Assembly: GCA_018466975.1 (NCBI GenBank)
Contig: CM031560.1
Location: forward strand, 2,666,001-2,730,000
Length of the DNA stretch: 64,000 nt
From: Sparassis latifolia
Taxonomy: Eukaryota; Basidiomycota; Agaricomycetes; Polyporales; Sparassidaceae
Direction of reading: 5' to 3'
Positions 12,068-23,203 of the stretch are shown piece by piece. Under the pieces are notes generated by a model. It was not told the origin of the DNA. It saw nothing but the letters and a program-made list of their open reading frames with translations, and ran no database searches. A program made the position numbers and the translations under genes. Positions within the stretch are counted from its first letter, which is position 1. Each line of letters begins with the position of its first letter.

Positions 12068-14316
12068 TTAAGAATCATAGTCATCCTCAGAATCAGCATC
12101 GACAAGGTTCGCACGCTCGTCATTAGAATCCTCCTCATCTGATACTTCAATGACGTCCTGCATGTTTGATTTGTAGATCTTCTTTGCTTCAGTGACAATC
12201 CTGTCAACTTTGTGATCCAATAGATTTACAGCAGAGCTAACATATTGCCAGCTTTTCTTGCCAAAGCTTGCATCCGAGAACACATATTTGTTCTTGTCTT
12301 CCTTTCTGCTTTGAGGGTTAATGAACTTGACCGTTACTACCTTCCCCTCTTGCATCAGTAATACTCCTGTCCTTCACAAAGTGAACGCTCGCTCAAGCTA
12401 TCAATAATTAAGGTTAGATAGACACTACCATAAAACAGCAGATTACACGCACCGCAGCTGCAGCTAACCCAATTGCACCATAAGGCTTAGCACATCCTCC
12501 CATCTCGATAGTGTACAGAGCAGGAACATTGATCGCTCCTTCAGTTGACTTGTAATAGTAGGCAAGTGTTCGTAAGACCAGGGGCAAACGAAAGAGACCT
12601 CTGAAAGTCTTGTTTTAAATGAGTAAGTATTCAGTAAATACCAGCTGACAATATGACGATCACACATCGATTCATCTGGACCATCAACATCCTTCCACAC
12701 AAATCGCTGTTTACGGAGAATCATCTTTGCAAAGCTCACACGTTGTCCAGTCATCTCAAAATCTTCATCAGAGCCGAACAAATCTCTGACGACTGTGAGT
12801 GCAGTAGAACCAAAGCCATTACGCCATTCGCAGAGCCTCTGATTGGCCTAAATTGGTGAAGAGGGCAGCAGTGTTTGAGCATACAGTGAGATGTACAATC
12901 ACAGAGACTTACAAGTTTACAGATGAAATCTTCATGAATAACCTTGTGCATGATCTTTGGTTTAGTAAAAACTGCATCCCAAATGCATTGCAACACTTCG
13001 ACAGCCTTCTCATCGCTGATCAACCAGAGATCCAGTGTAGTACCAATATATTGCTCCAAGGTCGGAATGAACACCTGCCGCCAGAGCTTCAAAGTGCCAG
13101 GCAGTAAATTGGCATTGGTCGCACTAGTTGACTTTGGCTTCTTGGACTTGACAAGTGCACCATCGTCCTTCTCGTTGTTGACCTCGATCTCCGTGTCTTC
13201 AATTTTAACCATACTCTACAAAAGTTGCTCAGTATCGTCTCAATATTGTACAGGCTGCTTACATTACTGGTCAAGCGTATTCCTCCCTTTACAGGACTGG
13301 AAAGGGCTGCAATTCGTTCAAGTTCGTTGTCGTCATCACTGGAGATCTCACCGCCAACTTCGATTTCAATGAAGTTAATCTTGTCTGATTTTGATTCTAA
13401 CTTTTTGACAGTCTGCGACACCTTGGTGAAATTGGACATCTGAGTCTTGGCTGTTTTGGATGAGGCAGCAAGGGACTGTGAAGTGCCAGAAGTGGATGAT
13501 GGACGAGCCTTAGAAGGAAGATTCCAAGTGGGTACATTTGTTGCCCAGTTCTTGATCGTTCCAGAGAGGTTGCCGGCATCCTTCTTATCCCTGCAGGTAT
13601 AGTAGAAGAGGGTGGTTTCATCGAGTGTGAGTAATGGCTGCATGAAGGGACAATTTGAGTACCACTTACCTTTGTGCAGGCACTTTGGCTTCCTTATAGC
13701 TACCAGCCTTCCCAGCACATGCTCAGGCGTCTTCTCTCTTGACTGTACCCTCATCCTCAGATGACTCAACAACAACAGGCTCTTTCATTCACTTGTTAGT
13801 CTCCTTCGCATTCTGTTTGTGAGCGGCATCTATGGCTTTTCTGGTGGACTGCTTCTTCGGCTTCTTCTTCGGGCGCTCATTCTCCATCTCGATATCTGTA
13901 AGTTCAGAGCCTTCAGCATCGGATGCATCTCCTACCGCTTCTTGTTCAGCTTGTTCAATCTGCTGAAGACGGTTGTCTGCATCATGGTGACCATCCTCCA
14001 TTACATCAAGGGAAGCATAGGTGCATCAGAGAGATTGAGGGTCTGAAGCCCGAGGACGTTTCACAGGCTGCTGAGATGACTGTGTGACACATCCAGTCTC
14101 AATTTTGGCTGTGTCATTGGCCAATCTGTCCTCCAGATCAGCAATCTTCTTCAACTTCTTGACCTTGGCTAGCTGCGTCTCCTCCTTGGCCTTTTCTTCT
14201 GCCCTTTTGGCCTCTTTTACCTCTGCCTGGGTGCGTCTTTTTACCCTTAGATCAAGTTGACCAGGATGTTTATCGACATTTGTCGCACGAATAACAGGAC
14301 AAGACATAGTAGGCAT
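12068..14316 (-). CDS. Uncharacterised basidiomycete-type protein carried inside the Plavaka element
   Basis: No function can be assigned. Read on the minus strand from ATG 14316, a basic coiled head (NVDKHPGQLDLRVKRRT, then Lys/Glu-rich AEEKAKEETQLAKVKK) precedes a region rich in Lys and Asp (ENERPKKKPKKQSTRK), probably nuclear. Next comes a serine-rich linker, then a folded part with LPGTLKLWRQVFIPTLEQYI, EVLQCIWDAVF and CEWRNGFGSTALTVVRDLF. The last exons give LRTLAYYYKSTEGAINVP and a C-terminus rich in Asp/Ser ending at 12068. Exons are joined by short introns and no obvious break was seen. Proteins of this architecture occur, to my recollection, as multicopy unknowns in Agaricomycetes. 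It is oriented the same way as the neighbouring GDH2 gene and against the transposase. Confidence 0.6.
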
Positions 14317-15444
14317 TGAGGAGTGACCTGGAAAAGGGTGACAGCAGAAATATAGTTGGTTTTAACAGTTGTTGCCAGGGTGCTCAGCATCTAACGGCAG
14401 TGAATTTTGACCATTCAGGAGGGTGCCCATCTCGATATATTACAGGCAATATTACTTGAATTAAATGTATTTTCTGACTGTCCTTCGGCACAGTCTAAGT
14501 CCATGTCACATATCGCAGAGAGCAGCAGACAGGAAGAAGTTCGGTTGGTGTCTCAACAACTTTTCCCTCACCATCATGGTCGGGTTGGGTCATGTCATAG
14601 TCACAAACCACATCCACGGTAGAGATAAGTGCCCACACGCATTCTCAAACAGCCAGTGACCAGTGACCAGTGGAGTTCAGGACTCAAACCACTGCAAATC
14701 CACTTTGCTAGGTGAGTCGTGCTCTGAGTGTGTGTGCTAACTGGTCTACTATGATGATCCTCAGTATGGCATCTTTGGGTGCATCACCTGTCTTGTATAA
14801 TATACCACAGAATTATTTGACGAGAATGGGCTGAAGACCTTCTCGACACTTTCTGCGAGACATAGGCATGTCTGTGCCCATTTCATAGGGCAAAAGAGCA
14901 GACTTGTTTGTGACGAAGTTAGGGAGAACTTGTGTGAGATGATGCGGTTCTGCAGACAAATGTCCCCTAGGTACCGATAGTATCACACAGTTTGGTACAT
15001 AGTAGGTTGTACCTATTCCCATCGTTATATCCAGATCATATCTCTAATACATTCAGCAGAGATGATTAATGCCACAACCATTGCACTCTACCTATGGCTT
15101 TTGGAAAGCCATCGCTGCTGAGTCGGAGAGCCGCTGAAAGCTAATGAATCATGCCTGATGCCTTTGGAATCGATAAGCACAATTCTTCTACCCTACATGT
15201 CACATTTCCAACATATGTGGTGCGAAGAAAGCAGGTGCGTGTTGTTCAAGTTCAGAGTGAGACTAAGTAGTGTTGAATGGACTTGCCATCTCTCGCACCA
15301 CTGCAAAGCTTGAGCCATTGTCACCTCTAAGCAATCAATACTTTTTCCTATACGATATGAATGCACAATGAAGACAACTGTGTGGTTGGATGACAAGGTC
15401 CATTGATGACGGATAATGCAAGGATGACGATGATGTGATGCGTT
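14317..15444. other. Gene-free stretch inside the Plavaka element
   Basis: About 1.1 kb between the unknown gene and the GDH2 stop. Only short unrelated open frames are present. I see no repeat, RNA gene or terminal sequence that would mark a nested element. Confidence 0.4.
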
Positions 15445-18400
15445 CTAAGCTGCAAGATCACGGACGAAGTGGAAGAAGTCTACAGAAGAGTCGTTGATGC
15501 CATACTTATAGATCTGCGCATAATCGAACATGATGGTCAGTTTGACTGATGCAACAAGTGGCACAAGGAAGGAACACACACGAAATGTGATGCCATCCAG
15601 CTCGAGAACAACGCACATTGGTATGGTTTACTACGGTTTGAAAAGCCTGTTCAGCACGGTATCGAGCCCAACTTGGTCGACGAGCATCTTGGGAATCGCT
15701 TGGCTCATGATGCCCTGTCAGCACGCAGGATCTTCGTACAGGTCCGAACCCTCCAACTCGGTCTGCAGGTCATTGAGCATGATTGACAGCTCGTCCGAGA
15801 TGAACGTGCATGCCTTCACACCCTGTGCATGCACGTGCTCCTGCCAGAGGCACTGGAACTCCGCCACAGCATTCTCAGTGACCCTCGCTTGAAATGGCTT
15901 CCCGTTCTTGAAGATCATTAGGTCGACGTATTCTTGTGTTGAGAGCATGAGCCCAGCGAGTACCTCCAGCGATGAGCTCGTGACACCACCTGAAGGGGCA
16001 ACATGAGGGCTTTGATGGTGTGCATATAATGTGCTTGATCCTACTTTGTTGGTACTAGAGTCCTTGAACAGTACAACTTTCTGCTTCTCAAGGTAAAGAC
16101 GCGCTTGCTGTGTCAGGAACAGATTCGCACCCTTGATGATGTACTTGAAGTGCGGCTTGCCCTCCGAGTCCACCAGAGCGGCAACATTCGATATATTGAC
16201 AGCCTCGGGTCTAGAGTATCCGCATAAGCATGCAAAAACCCACGTAACTAAGTTGAAATACTGACCGTCCACCGCAAGGCACAAACAAGCCGGCCTTGAA
16301 CCGCAAATGCGCGCCATTCCTGAAATCAGTACCGTCCAGAATGACTTCTCCAGCTGCGCCATCCGTCAGTACGCACTCGCGCGAATTTACCGGTCAATAC
16401 CAACTCACATGGCAGTTTGAGGTCCTGGTCCTCCACGTGCACCAAATATCTGTCCTTGCTGAGCTTGGACTTGTCGAAGTGGGTGACAGGGACGTGCAGC
16501 TTCGCCAGTCGGATGAGCTTCTCACGGTCGATACCGGTGGGGTCAGCAAGGATGCCACTACCGTCAATGACAGCGATGGTCTTGTCGGAGCTGAGAAGGA
16601 TCTCATCTACACGAATGCATGAGTAATTCACGAAATCATACGGAGTCACAACGGGGCATATACTCACTTGAGCCAAGATCACCATCTGCCGCAACACATA
16701 AGACCCGATCAGCAATCACGATCAAATGACACGAGCCTCAAACTAATGCACCAGGTCCGCCAGTCTGCACTTTCGTGATATCCTTCTCCCTAAGCCCGAG
16801 CTGCTTGTAGATCTCGAGCACATACTGCTGAATTGAGAGTGACATCATACCGAACTGGTCGTGTGGGATGCCGCCGAGCGTCTCTGTGCTCTTGCCCATC
16901 GTGAATGACTTCCACCAGGTCTCCGCACCGCGGGCGCGTGTGTGCACTTCCAGAGAGCTTGCATCAGGATAGAGTACAGGAATAGAGAGTTCAGGGATAC
17001 TCACGAGCTGCCCAATCCATCATGTCCGCAGTACCCTCTATCACCGCCATAGTGAGTATGAAATGGTCCGAAGGAGGCGACGGGCACGCACCATCCGGAC
17101 CGAAGAACAGCAGCTTCGGCTTGCCATACAGATTGATCAGATGTTCCTTGATCCCAGGGCTTTGTCCAGGGATCAGCAGGTCGATGACAGCGTGCATCCA
17201 AGGATTAGTCTCAGCAACATTAACGACCGCTAGAGTGCCAACTTACGTCCACGTATTTCTCGAAGCACAATCTTGGGCTTGAACCCAATCTGCGAAGCAG
17301 GACAAGCGGCTGTCAGTGCCTGAATGGCAAGTGTGAAATGGAAGAAAGGAAGATGAAATGTACAAAGGTAGGATCATGCCCTTAGCACCGTCTTCTGGGA
17401 TGTCCTTGTTCTTTAGGGACTGCGTCGATGCTAGGTCATAGTTCTCATCGAACCTGCCAAACACCGCATCAGAATCAGTGGACCCTGCAGAGCATATGAT
17501 GCATACAGCATTCTCTGGTTAATAGAGTAGTTCCTATCACAGACATCGGTAAGACAGACGAAGTGAAAGCAGGTATGCGAGACACTCACTCACTATTCCT
17601 CGACATAACAATCCTGATACCTCCCCGCGCGACGTCCCTGAACCTGATGTGGAAGCCATGGAATTCACCGCCTACACCCATATCACGCGACCAATCAAAA
17701 ACACTCCCAGCTGCACAGATCAAAGTCCTCACCAATGATGAAGAACATGCCAAACGGTTTCTTCGGGTACTCCACCTCAGGCAGGAAGTCTGGCGTGAGG
17801 TGGAACGACAGTGCGACCTTAGTCGGCTGGTAAAAGTTGGTCTTAAGGACGTGCCTATCCAGTCACCCGTGTCAGCCTAGCATAGCACACGTTGTACATA
17901 TGGGAGTTGAACACACTTGTTAAAGATCAAGAAGCTCTCAAGGACCTGCAGCTCATGCTTGTTGTGCACAGTTTTCCTGATCTTGTCATAGAGGTCCTCA
18001 TCGGACAGTGGGACTTGGGTCTGGAGATGCTGGTATGACAGCATAGGCCTGCCACAGCATTCGCGTCAGACATAAGGTGCAGCATACACTAGCTGGGAAT
18101 GCACATCAACTACGATGCCTCGTCCGCCACGGGGTAGTGCACCATCGAAGTTAACATACAGTAAGTTAATCTGCCCACACGACCATAATGAATTGCAGCA
18201 GCACATGAACTAGCACAACATGACGTACGAGGTCAGCATGTGCATGGATGACCTGCGCGATGCTTTCTCGCATGAAGGTCTCCTCCCTGAAGCGGTGTTT
18301 GATGTTGTTCAGCACTTCCGCATGTGACGGGTTCGACTCGTCGAGAATATTCTTCAATGCGAGGTACGCCGGCCCAAGATGGTTGCAGAAGTGCTGCGCG

Positions 18401-19575
18401 AACACCCAACCGCAGTCTGTGTCCCAGACGCGATGCGACTCAGATATAATGACGTCATCTAAGAGTGAGACACAAAAGTGATGTACAAGCATAAGTCGCC
18501 TCCTGCACGGCATGCCCGCTGTTCTGGCGGGCTCTGCGGAGAAGAAGGGGTTGTCGGGCAGGCAATATAACAGCGAGGCCTCCTTCATCACTTGGAATAT
18601 GGAATGCTCGATTGGGGGAGCATTCAGCACGCTCGGGAGAGGGTTAAGATACAAGGATATAATCGTGATGCCATTCGAGAATTGCTCTGCGTGAATCATG
18701 AACTGTGAGTGCGCAAAGACGGAACATGCTTGAGCTACATACCGACATATTTGCGCGCGGAATAGAGGGCATAAAAGTGGTACAGATTTGAGAGGGCACT
18801 GAAGAACTTGCTCGTGCTGCCCATCTTATACCCGATGACGAGCCTGCGCTCACAGCTGCCCTCCACCTCGATGACCTCGATGACAGGCCCGTAACGCATC
18901 TCCACATTCCACATCACATTCTGGTAGATTTCCAGCGTGTTCTCGCTGGCCTTCTCGAGGAACACTGGGTCAGAGATGGTGCAGATGTCCATTTTACTGC
19001 AACACCAGCCATATTTAGTTCGATTAGAGTCTGATTCATACGAGAGAGAGCTACGCACCCATCTGTATACATCAAAGAAGGTGGACTGGTGGGGAAGTTG
19101 CACTTGGTAATGAAGTAGCAGCACAGCTGTTGCGATGCGGTAGCAGATACAAGGCCCTGCGAGCGATACGTCTCGAGCCTGTATGCCTTACTCGGGGTGG
19201 AGTTGTCGAGATACAATGCGTTGATCCTATTCTCACACGATGCGCCAGGGCTCTCGGTCACAGTCTTACCGGGTGAGCTAGTGTAGATGGATGTCACGCC
19301 ATTGTCGTTCTCGTTGATCTTCTCGAGGGAGTCGATCTCTTGTTCAGCACCAGCACCATACTCACCAGGTTGGGGTCCAGGGAGCCAGTGTGGTACAACT
19401 CCCTATGCTTTGCAATATAGCTGTCCTCAATGACCAGCGGCGTGGGTGCGGCCATCAGTTCAGGCTCAGACTTGGGCTCGAGCACAGTCATCAGCTCTGT
19501 GTGCACAATGAGTGTGTTAGGAGATGGGGAGCAAGGAGGGTGAGGCGAGAGAGGACAAGTCGCCACACGCCACAA
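15445..19575 (-). CDS. GDH2: NAD-dependent glutamate dehydrogenase, captured inside the transposon, N-terminus shortened
   Basis: Large fungal NAD-specific enzyme (EC 1.4.1.2) that deaminates glutamate to 2-oxoglutarate and ammonium. Minus-strand exons give, in order, TSSPGKTVTESPGASCENRI, DSTPSKAYR-type NSTPSKAYRLETYRS, and AQHFCNHLGPAYLALKNIL. They continue with VLKTNFYQPTKVALSFHLTP, GEFHGFHIRFRDVARGGIRI, ENYDLASTQSLKNKDIPE and FFGPDGACPSPP-containing sequence next to EGTADMMDWAA. An 18-base mini-exon near 16670 restores the nucleotide-binding motif TGGPDGDLGSNEILLSS when its two introns are removed. Then come HLRFKAGLFVPCGGRPEAVN and, at the end, VDFFHFVRDLAA. The C-terminus (15445-15720) is diverged. 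The usual N-terminal ~80-100 residues are not seen, and the exact start is uncertain. It is normally a core single-copy host gene, yet here it lies between transposon ends. Confidence 0.85.
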
Positions 19576-19592
19576 CTTCCCAAAGTGGCTGC

Positions 19593-19635
19593 CTCAAGGG
19601 AATTTTTCTGGCGGTTCCAGAAAAATTCCCTTGAG
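19593..19635. repeat. Perfect 19-bp inverted repeat in the divergent promoter
   Basis: Arm CTCAAGGGAATTTTTCTGG (19593-19611), loop CGGTT, and its exact complement at 19617-19635. It lies between the 5' end of GDH2 (minus) and the ATG of the dioxygenase gene (plus, 19646). It could be a protein-binding site for the two facing promoters, a small insertion scar or a cruciform; the sequence alone does not decide. Confidence 0.8.
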
Positions 19636-19645
19636 AGCACTACTC

Positions 19646-22600
19646 ATGTCTTTGCTCGGCCTCTCTGAGGCTGACCTGCTGGTTCTCATCGACTTCATCC
19701 GCTCTCGGGCTAACCTCCCTCCACAAATTACCTCTATTCTATCTAAGCTTAACCCAGCTGCCTCTCTGGAGCTTCCAGTCGTCCAGTGGCATATCTGTCT
19801 CCTTCGCTGATGCCAATGCTGACCCCCACTCATGCTAGACCTCATCTTCAAGGCTCAGTTGAGTACATTCCCCCTTTCTTGGGTTGTCTCTTCCTAACAC
19901 ATTTTGTACTATCAAGATATGCACTTCTCTGAGATTACCTTCGATCCTCGAAGACCTCGCTGCAGCTGGCCACTCTGAGGACAATGCTACCTTTGAGTAC
20001 CTCCACCTCCAGCATATGCATGGACCCCCTCCAGGTTCTCTGGGTTCTTCACTCACCTCATCTCCTGGAAGTCTGTATGAAAATCAGAATGCCAATGCCG
20101 ACTGGCCTGTTGAGGACGAGAATGAGGTTGAGGACGAGGGCGAGGAGAATATGGAGGACAAGAGTGAGGAGAATATGGAGGACGAGGGTGAGGAGAATAT
20201 GGAGGAGGAGACATCGGATGAGGAGCCTCTCATAGACTTGGTGCATCATCTTGGTGGAGGCAACTGTGTTCGAGGGGGAAAGAAAGCAGGCAAGGTGCAT
20301 GGAATGGCGTTGATAGAGAACGATCCTGCAGAGGAGGATCAACGCATGGAGATTTTTGAGGATGCGAATGTCGAGCAGGGTGATAGTCCATTCAACGAGA
20401 GTGACTGGACAGGTCTCCCGGCAGGAACACCAGCACGGTGGACTGTTGCTGACATTCCTGCTGTTCTGGAGGTGGGCCTGGCAAGGCTGCTACCCACTAT
20501 GTTGCATTGCTTGCTGAGGGCACATCAAGCAATGTTGAAGGCCCAGAGGTTGCCATGTAAGTGTCAATTTGGTGCATACATTGTGATTGAGTTGACGGCA
20601 GCTTGTAGTTGGGTTGGTGCCATGAAGGATCTTGTCGAAGGTCATATGTGGGAGCATCTAGATAGCGCCTTCGACACTAATGCATTGAGGGCACTCGTCT
20701 ACCACGTACATCGAGCTGAACATGTGCTGTTGGGCACAGAAGTTGTGGCAATGTTTGCGAAGGTCCAATTGGCCATAAAGATAGAAATGTGAGCATTTCG
20801 TCTTCAATTCACCACCATAGTACTTAAAACTATTCATAGCACCCTTCAGAGAGACAATGCTGGCCTGAAGAAGGGGAAGAAGAGGGAAGGGGAAAAAGAG
20901 AGAAGGGGAAGAAGAGGGAAGGGGAAGAAGAGGGAAGGGGAAGAAGAGGAAGAAGCTTTCAGACCTTTACAAAAAGCACATCACCACAATGGAGAATGCC
21001 CCGCAAGAGAAGATGTTCCGCAGGTGGGTAGCAATTGGTCAGAGATTTGCAGCTCTTGCTGCAGCAGGTGAGTCCATTTAGTATCTCTCTGCTACACATC
21101 TCAAGGTGCTTTCTTTTCTCAGGTTCTGTATATCTCCTTATCATCATTGCTGCTCGTGGTCATTACAAAATGATCGGGTCGCTGCAACAGCCCACCATCT
21201 GGGTGATGTGTAATACGTTACGGTGGCCGAATCCAGGTAACCAATTCAGTAAGTGTGACGAAATGCACTGAAGCTGAACGTCAACCAGATACGCTTATTG
21301 GACAGCACATTCTGAGTCAACTTATCCCCCTTATTGACTATGTCTGCCAAGCTATTCCTCTGAGTATAGACACCATCTTTCCACCGTCCTGGCTTCAGGA
21401 AGTTGGACTAACACAGCACATTAACTGTCAAGATTTTGATCTAACAGTCACTTTCTTTGACACGTTTACATATAAGTAAGCCTTGTCTTTTGTATCTACC
21501 ATGGTCGATTCTAAGACATGATCTCACATTAGATGTTTTCGATCTGTTGATTGTCATCGCCCTTCATGGGCACCTTGTCTGATCTCTGAAGATATCATGG
21601 AGATGGATGAAGGCCCTACATCCATGTATCTGATGACTAGAAATCTCCTGTTTGCGGCATCTAGCACAGCTTCAACACGTCTACCTTCTCCGATAATTGA
21701 TGCAAAAGGTGAACTAACTGGTGATGCAGTGGATCTGCAGGATACTAGGCTTGATAGAGATCCCTTTCCTGATGCTCCATCATTCCGCTCTGAGCAGTTC
21801 TACACTCCAGATGCAAGTTCTCCACAGTATCTGGTCCTTGATACCAATTTTGACCTGGATACTCCAATGAACAAGGCTTGTCCTTATCCCAAGAAGAAGA
21901 AGGAGACTAGCAAGTGGATTAGGTGGTCTGACCAGCAGCGCAAGTATGCGGAGAATGCCTATAATGCGACAACTCTTGCAGACTTTGAAACAAAGGTATG
22001 TTCGTTATATCTCTCCATATATATCTATTAATCTTCTCTTGCACAGGTCAAGCACCATTACTCTTTTGATGGTGTGAAGGTCACGAACTCCTATATTTGT
22101 CTAGACTGCTCAGCCTTTGCGGGGTACGTTGCTTACTATTATCTAAATTACTGTTTCTAAATATCTTGCAGGAAAGAAATTCAACTTAATTGCAAAGATG
22201 GAGAGCTGCTTGCCTTTGTTGCAGCAGATATGTCACAAGCGATGAGAGAAGGACTGGAGCGAGGTCTTCGTTCAATCTTATTCAGTGGTGGGCTATCGGA
22301 GTATCAGCTGCAAGACGTGGACACTGCTGCCAGTCCTGGTCAGCACAAGTTTCCTTGCATTCATTTCTCCCGCTATGCACGTAATATTGTTCGGGTGCAT
22401 TATCTTGCATCTCTACTTCATACAATATACTGAATTATCTTTAGGGTGATGATGCTCCTGACGATGTCCATCCACTATTTCTCTACAAGGCCAAGGTTGT
22501 TTGTGGGTATATGAATCATCATCAGATGATACCTTATGTTTGGAAGGAGTTTTTTGATCATGAGCAGGAGTACGATGCTTTGTACAATGTCTTTGAAGAA

Positions 22601-23070
22601 TTCTTTCAATGGATTGCTGATAAGGTGAGTTTTCTGAGTTTGCTATTATAAAAGTAATTGCCTTATCGGAAGTGCAGCTCCGTCAATGTCTTCCTGACAT
22701 TTACGATGCTATCGAGATATCTGCGGATGCCCTTCCTGCACGTGAGGCCTCACCATGCCATCCCTTCACTAGCCTGGTTCTTAACATTAACGTTATTATG
22801 CACGCACATCAAGATGTCAAAGATCTCAAGGCGTGCTTGATGCTTGTTCTTGGACGACATGATGGTGGTGATTTATGCTTTGTTGAACCTGGTATTGTTC
22901 TTCCTCTGCAAAGCGGTGACTCAGTTGTTTTTTATTCTCTTAAGCTTACTCACTTTAACCTGCACTATTGCGGTGAGAGAGCCTCTCTTGTGTTACATTC
23001 AGACAGAGACAGTGAAGATTGGGATAAAGATCAGAAGGGTTGGCAGCATAGCACGTTTATGAATTCTTAG
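19646..23070 (+). CDS. TET/JBP-like 2OG-Fe(II) dioxygenase (predicted 5-methylpyrimidine oxidase) of the transposon
   Basis: Predicted nuclear oxidase of methylated pyrimidines. The C-terminal exons hold the double-stranded beta-helix core: NVIMHAHQDVKDLKACLMLV supplies the HxD metal ligands (HQD). GGDLCFVEPGIVLPLQSGDS and THFNLHYCGERASLVLHSD supply the distal histidine and the 2-oxoglutarate-binding arginine, so the catalytic set looks complete. Upstream exons give RWVAIGQRFAALAAAGSVYL and a long middle region with HHYSFDGVKVTNSYICLDC. The head contains MSLLGLSEADLLVLIDFIRS, an acidic repeat (EEN-MED units) and a Lys/Arg/Glu-rich tract. I read it as one gene with about ten introns; the part before 20792 could be a separate gene. 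TET/JBP genes linked to transposons are known from basidiomycetes, mostly with KDZ elements. Here the gene sits in tandem with a Plavaka transposase, 134 bases upstream. Confidence 0.78.
20129..20216 (+). repeat. Acidic coding minisatellite
   Basis: Three to four imperfect 27-base units (GAGGAGAATATGGAGGAC core) encode repeated Glu/Asp/Met residues in the N-terminal part of the dioxygenase gene. The unit length is a multiple of three, so the frame is preserved. Confidence 0.75.
20868..20953 (+). repeat. Purine-rich repeat AAGGGGAAGAAGAGGG
   Basis: About five copies of a 16-18-base all-purine unit on the plus strand. In the frame used by the following exon it encodes Lys, Arg, Gly and Glu, so it may be a basic nuclear-targeting tract or lie in an intron. 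Confidence 0.7.
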
Positions 23071-23203
23071 TAGCTTGCATATGTTCTTAGATTTGGCAGA
23101 CGAATTATGACTATTTTCCTGGTCTGGTACTGTAAGTTATGCTGCCGCGTCTCGTCTTATCTTTGCAAAGTCCCACTTCAGTCTGTGCATAATATTGCAC
23201 TCG

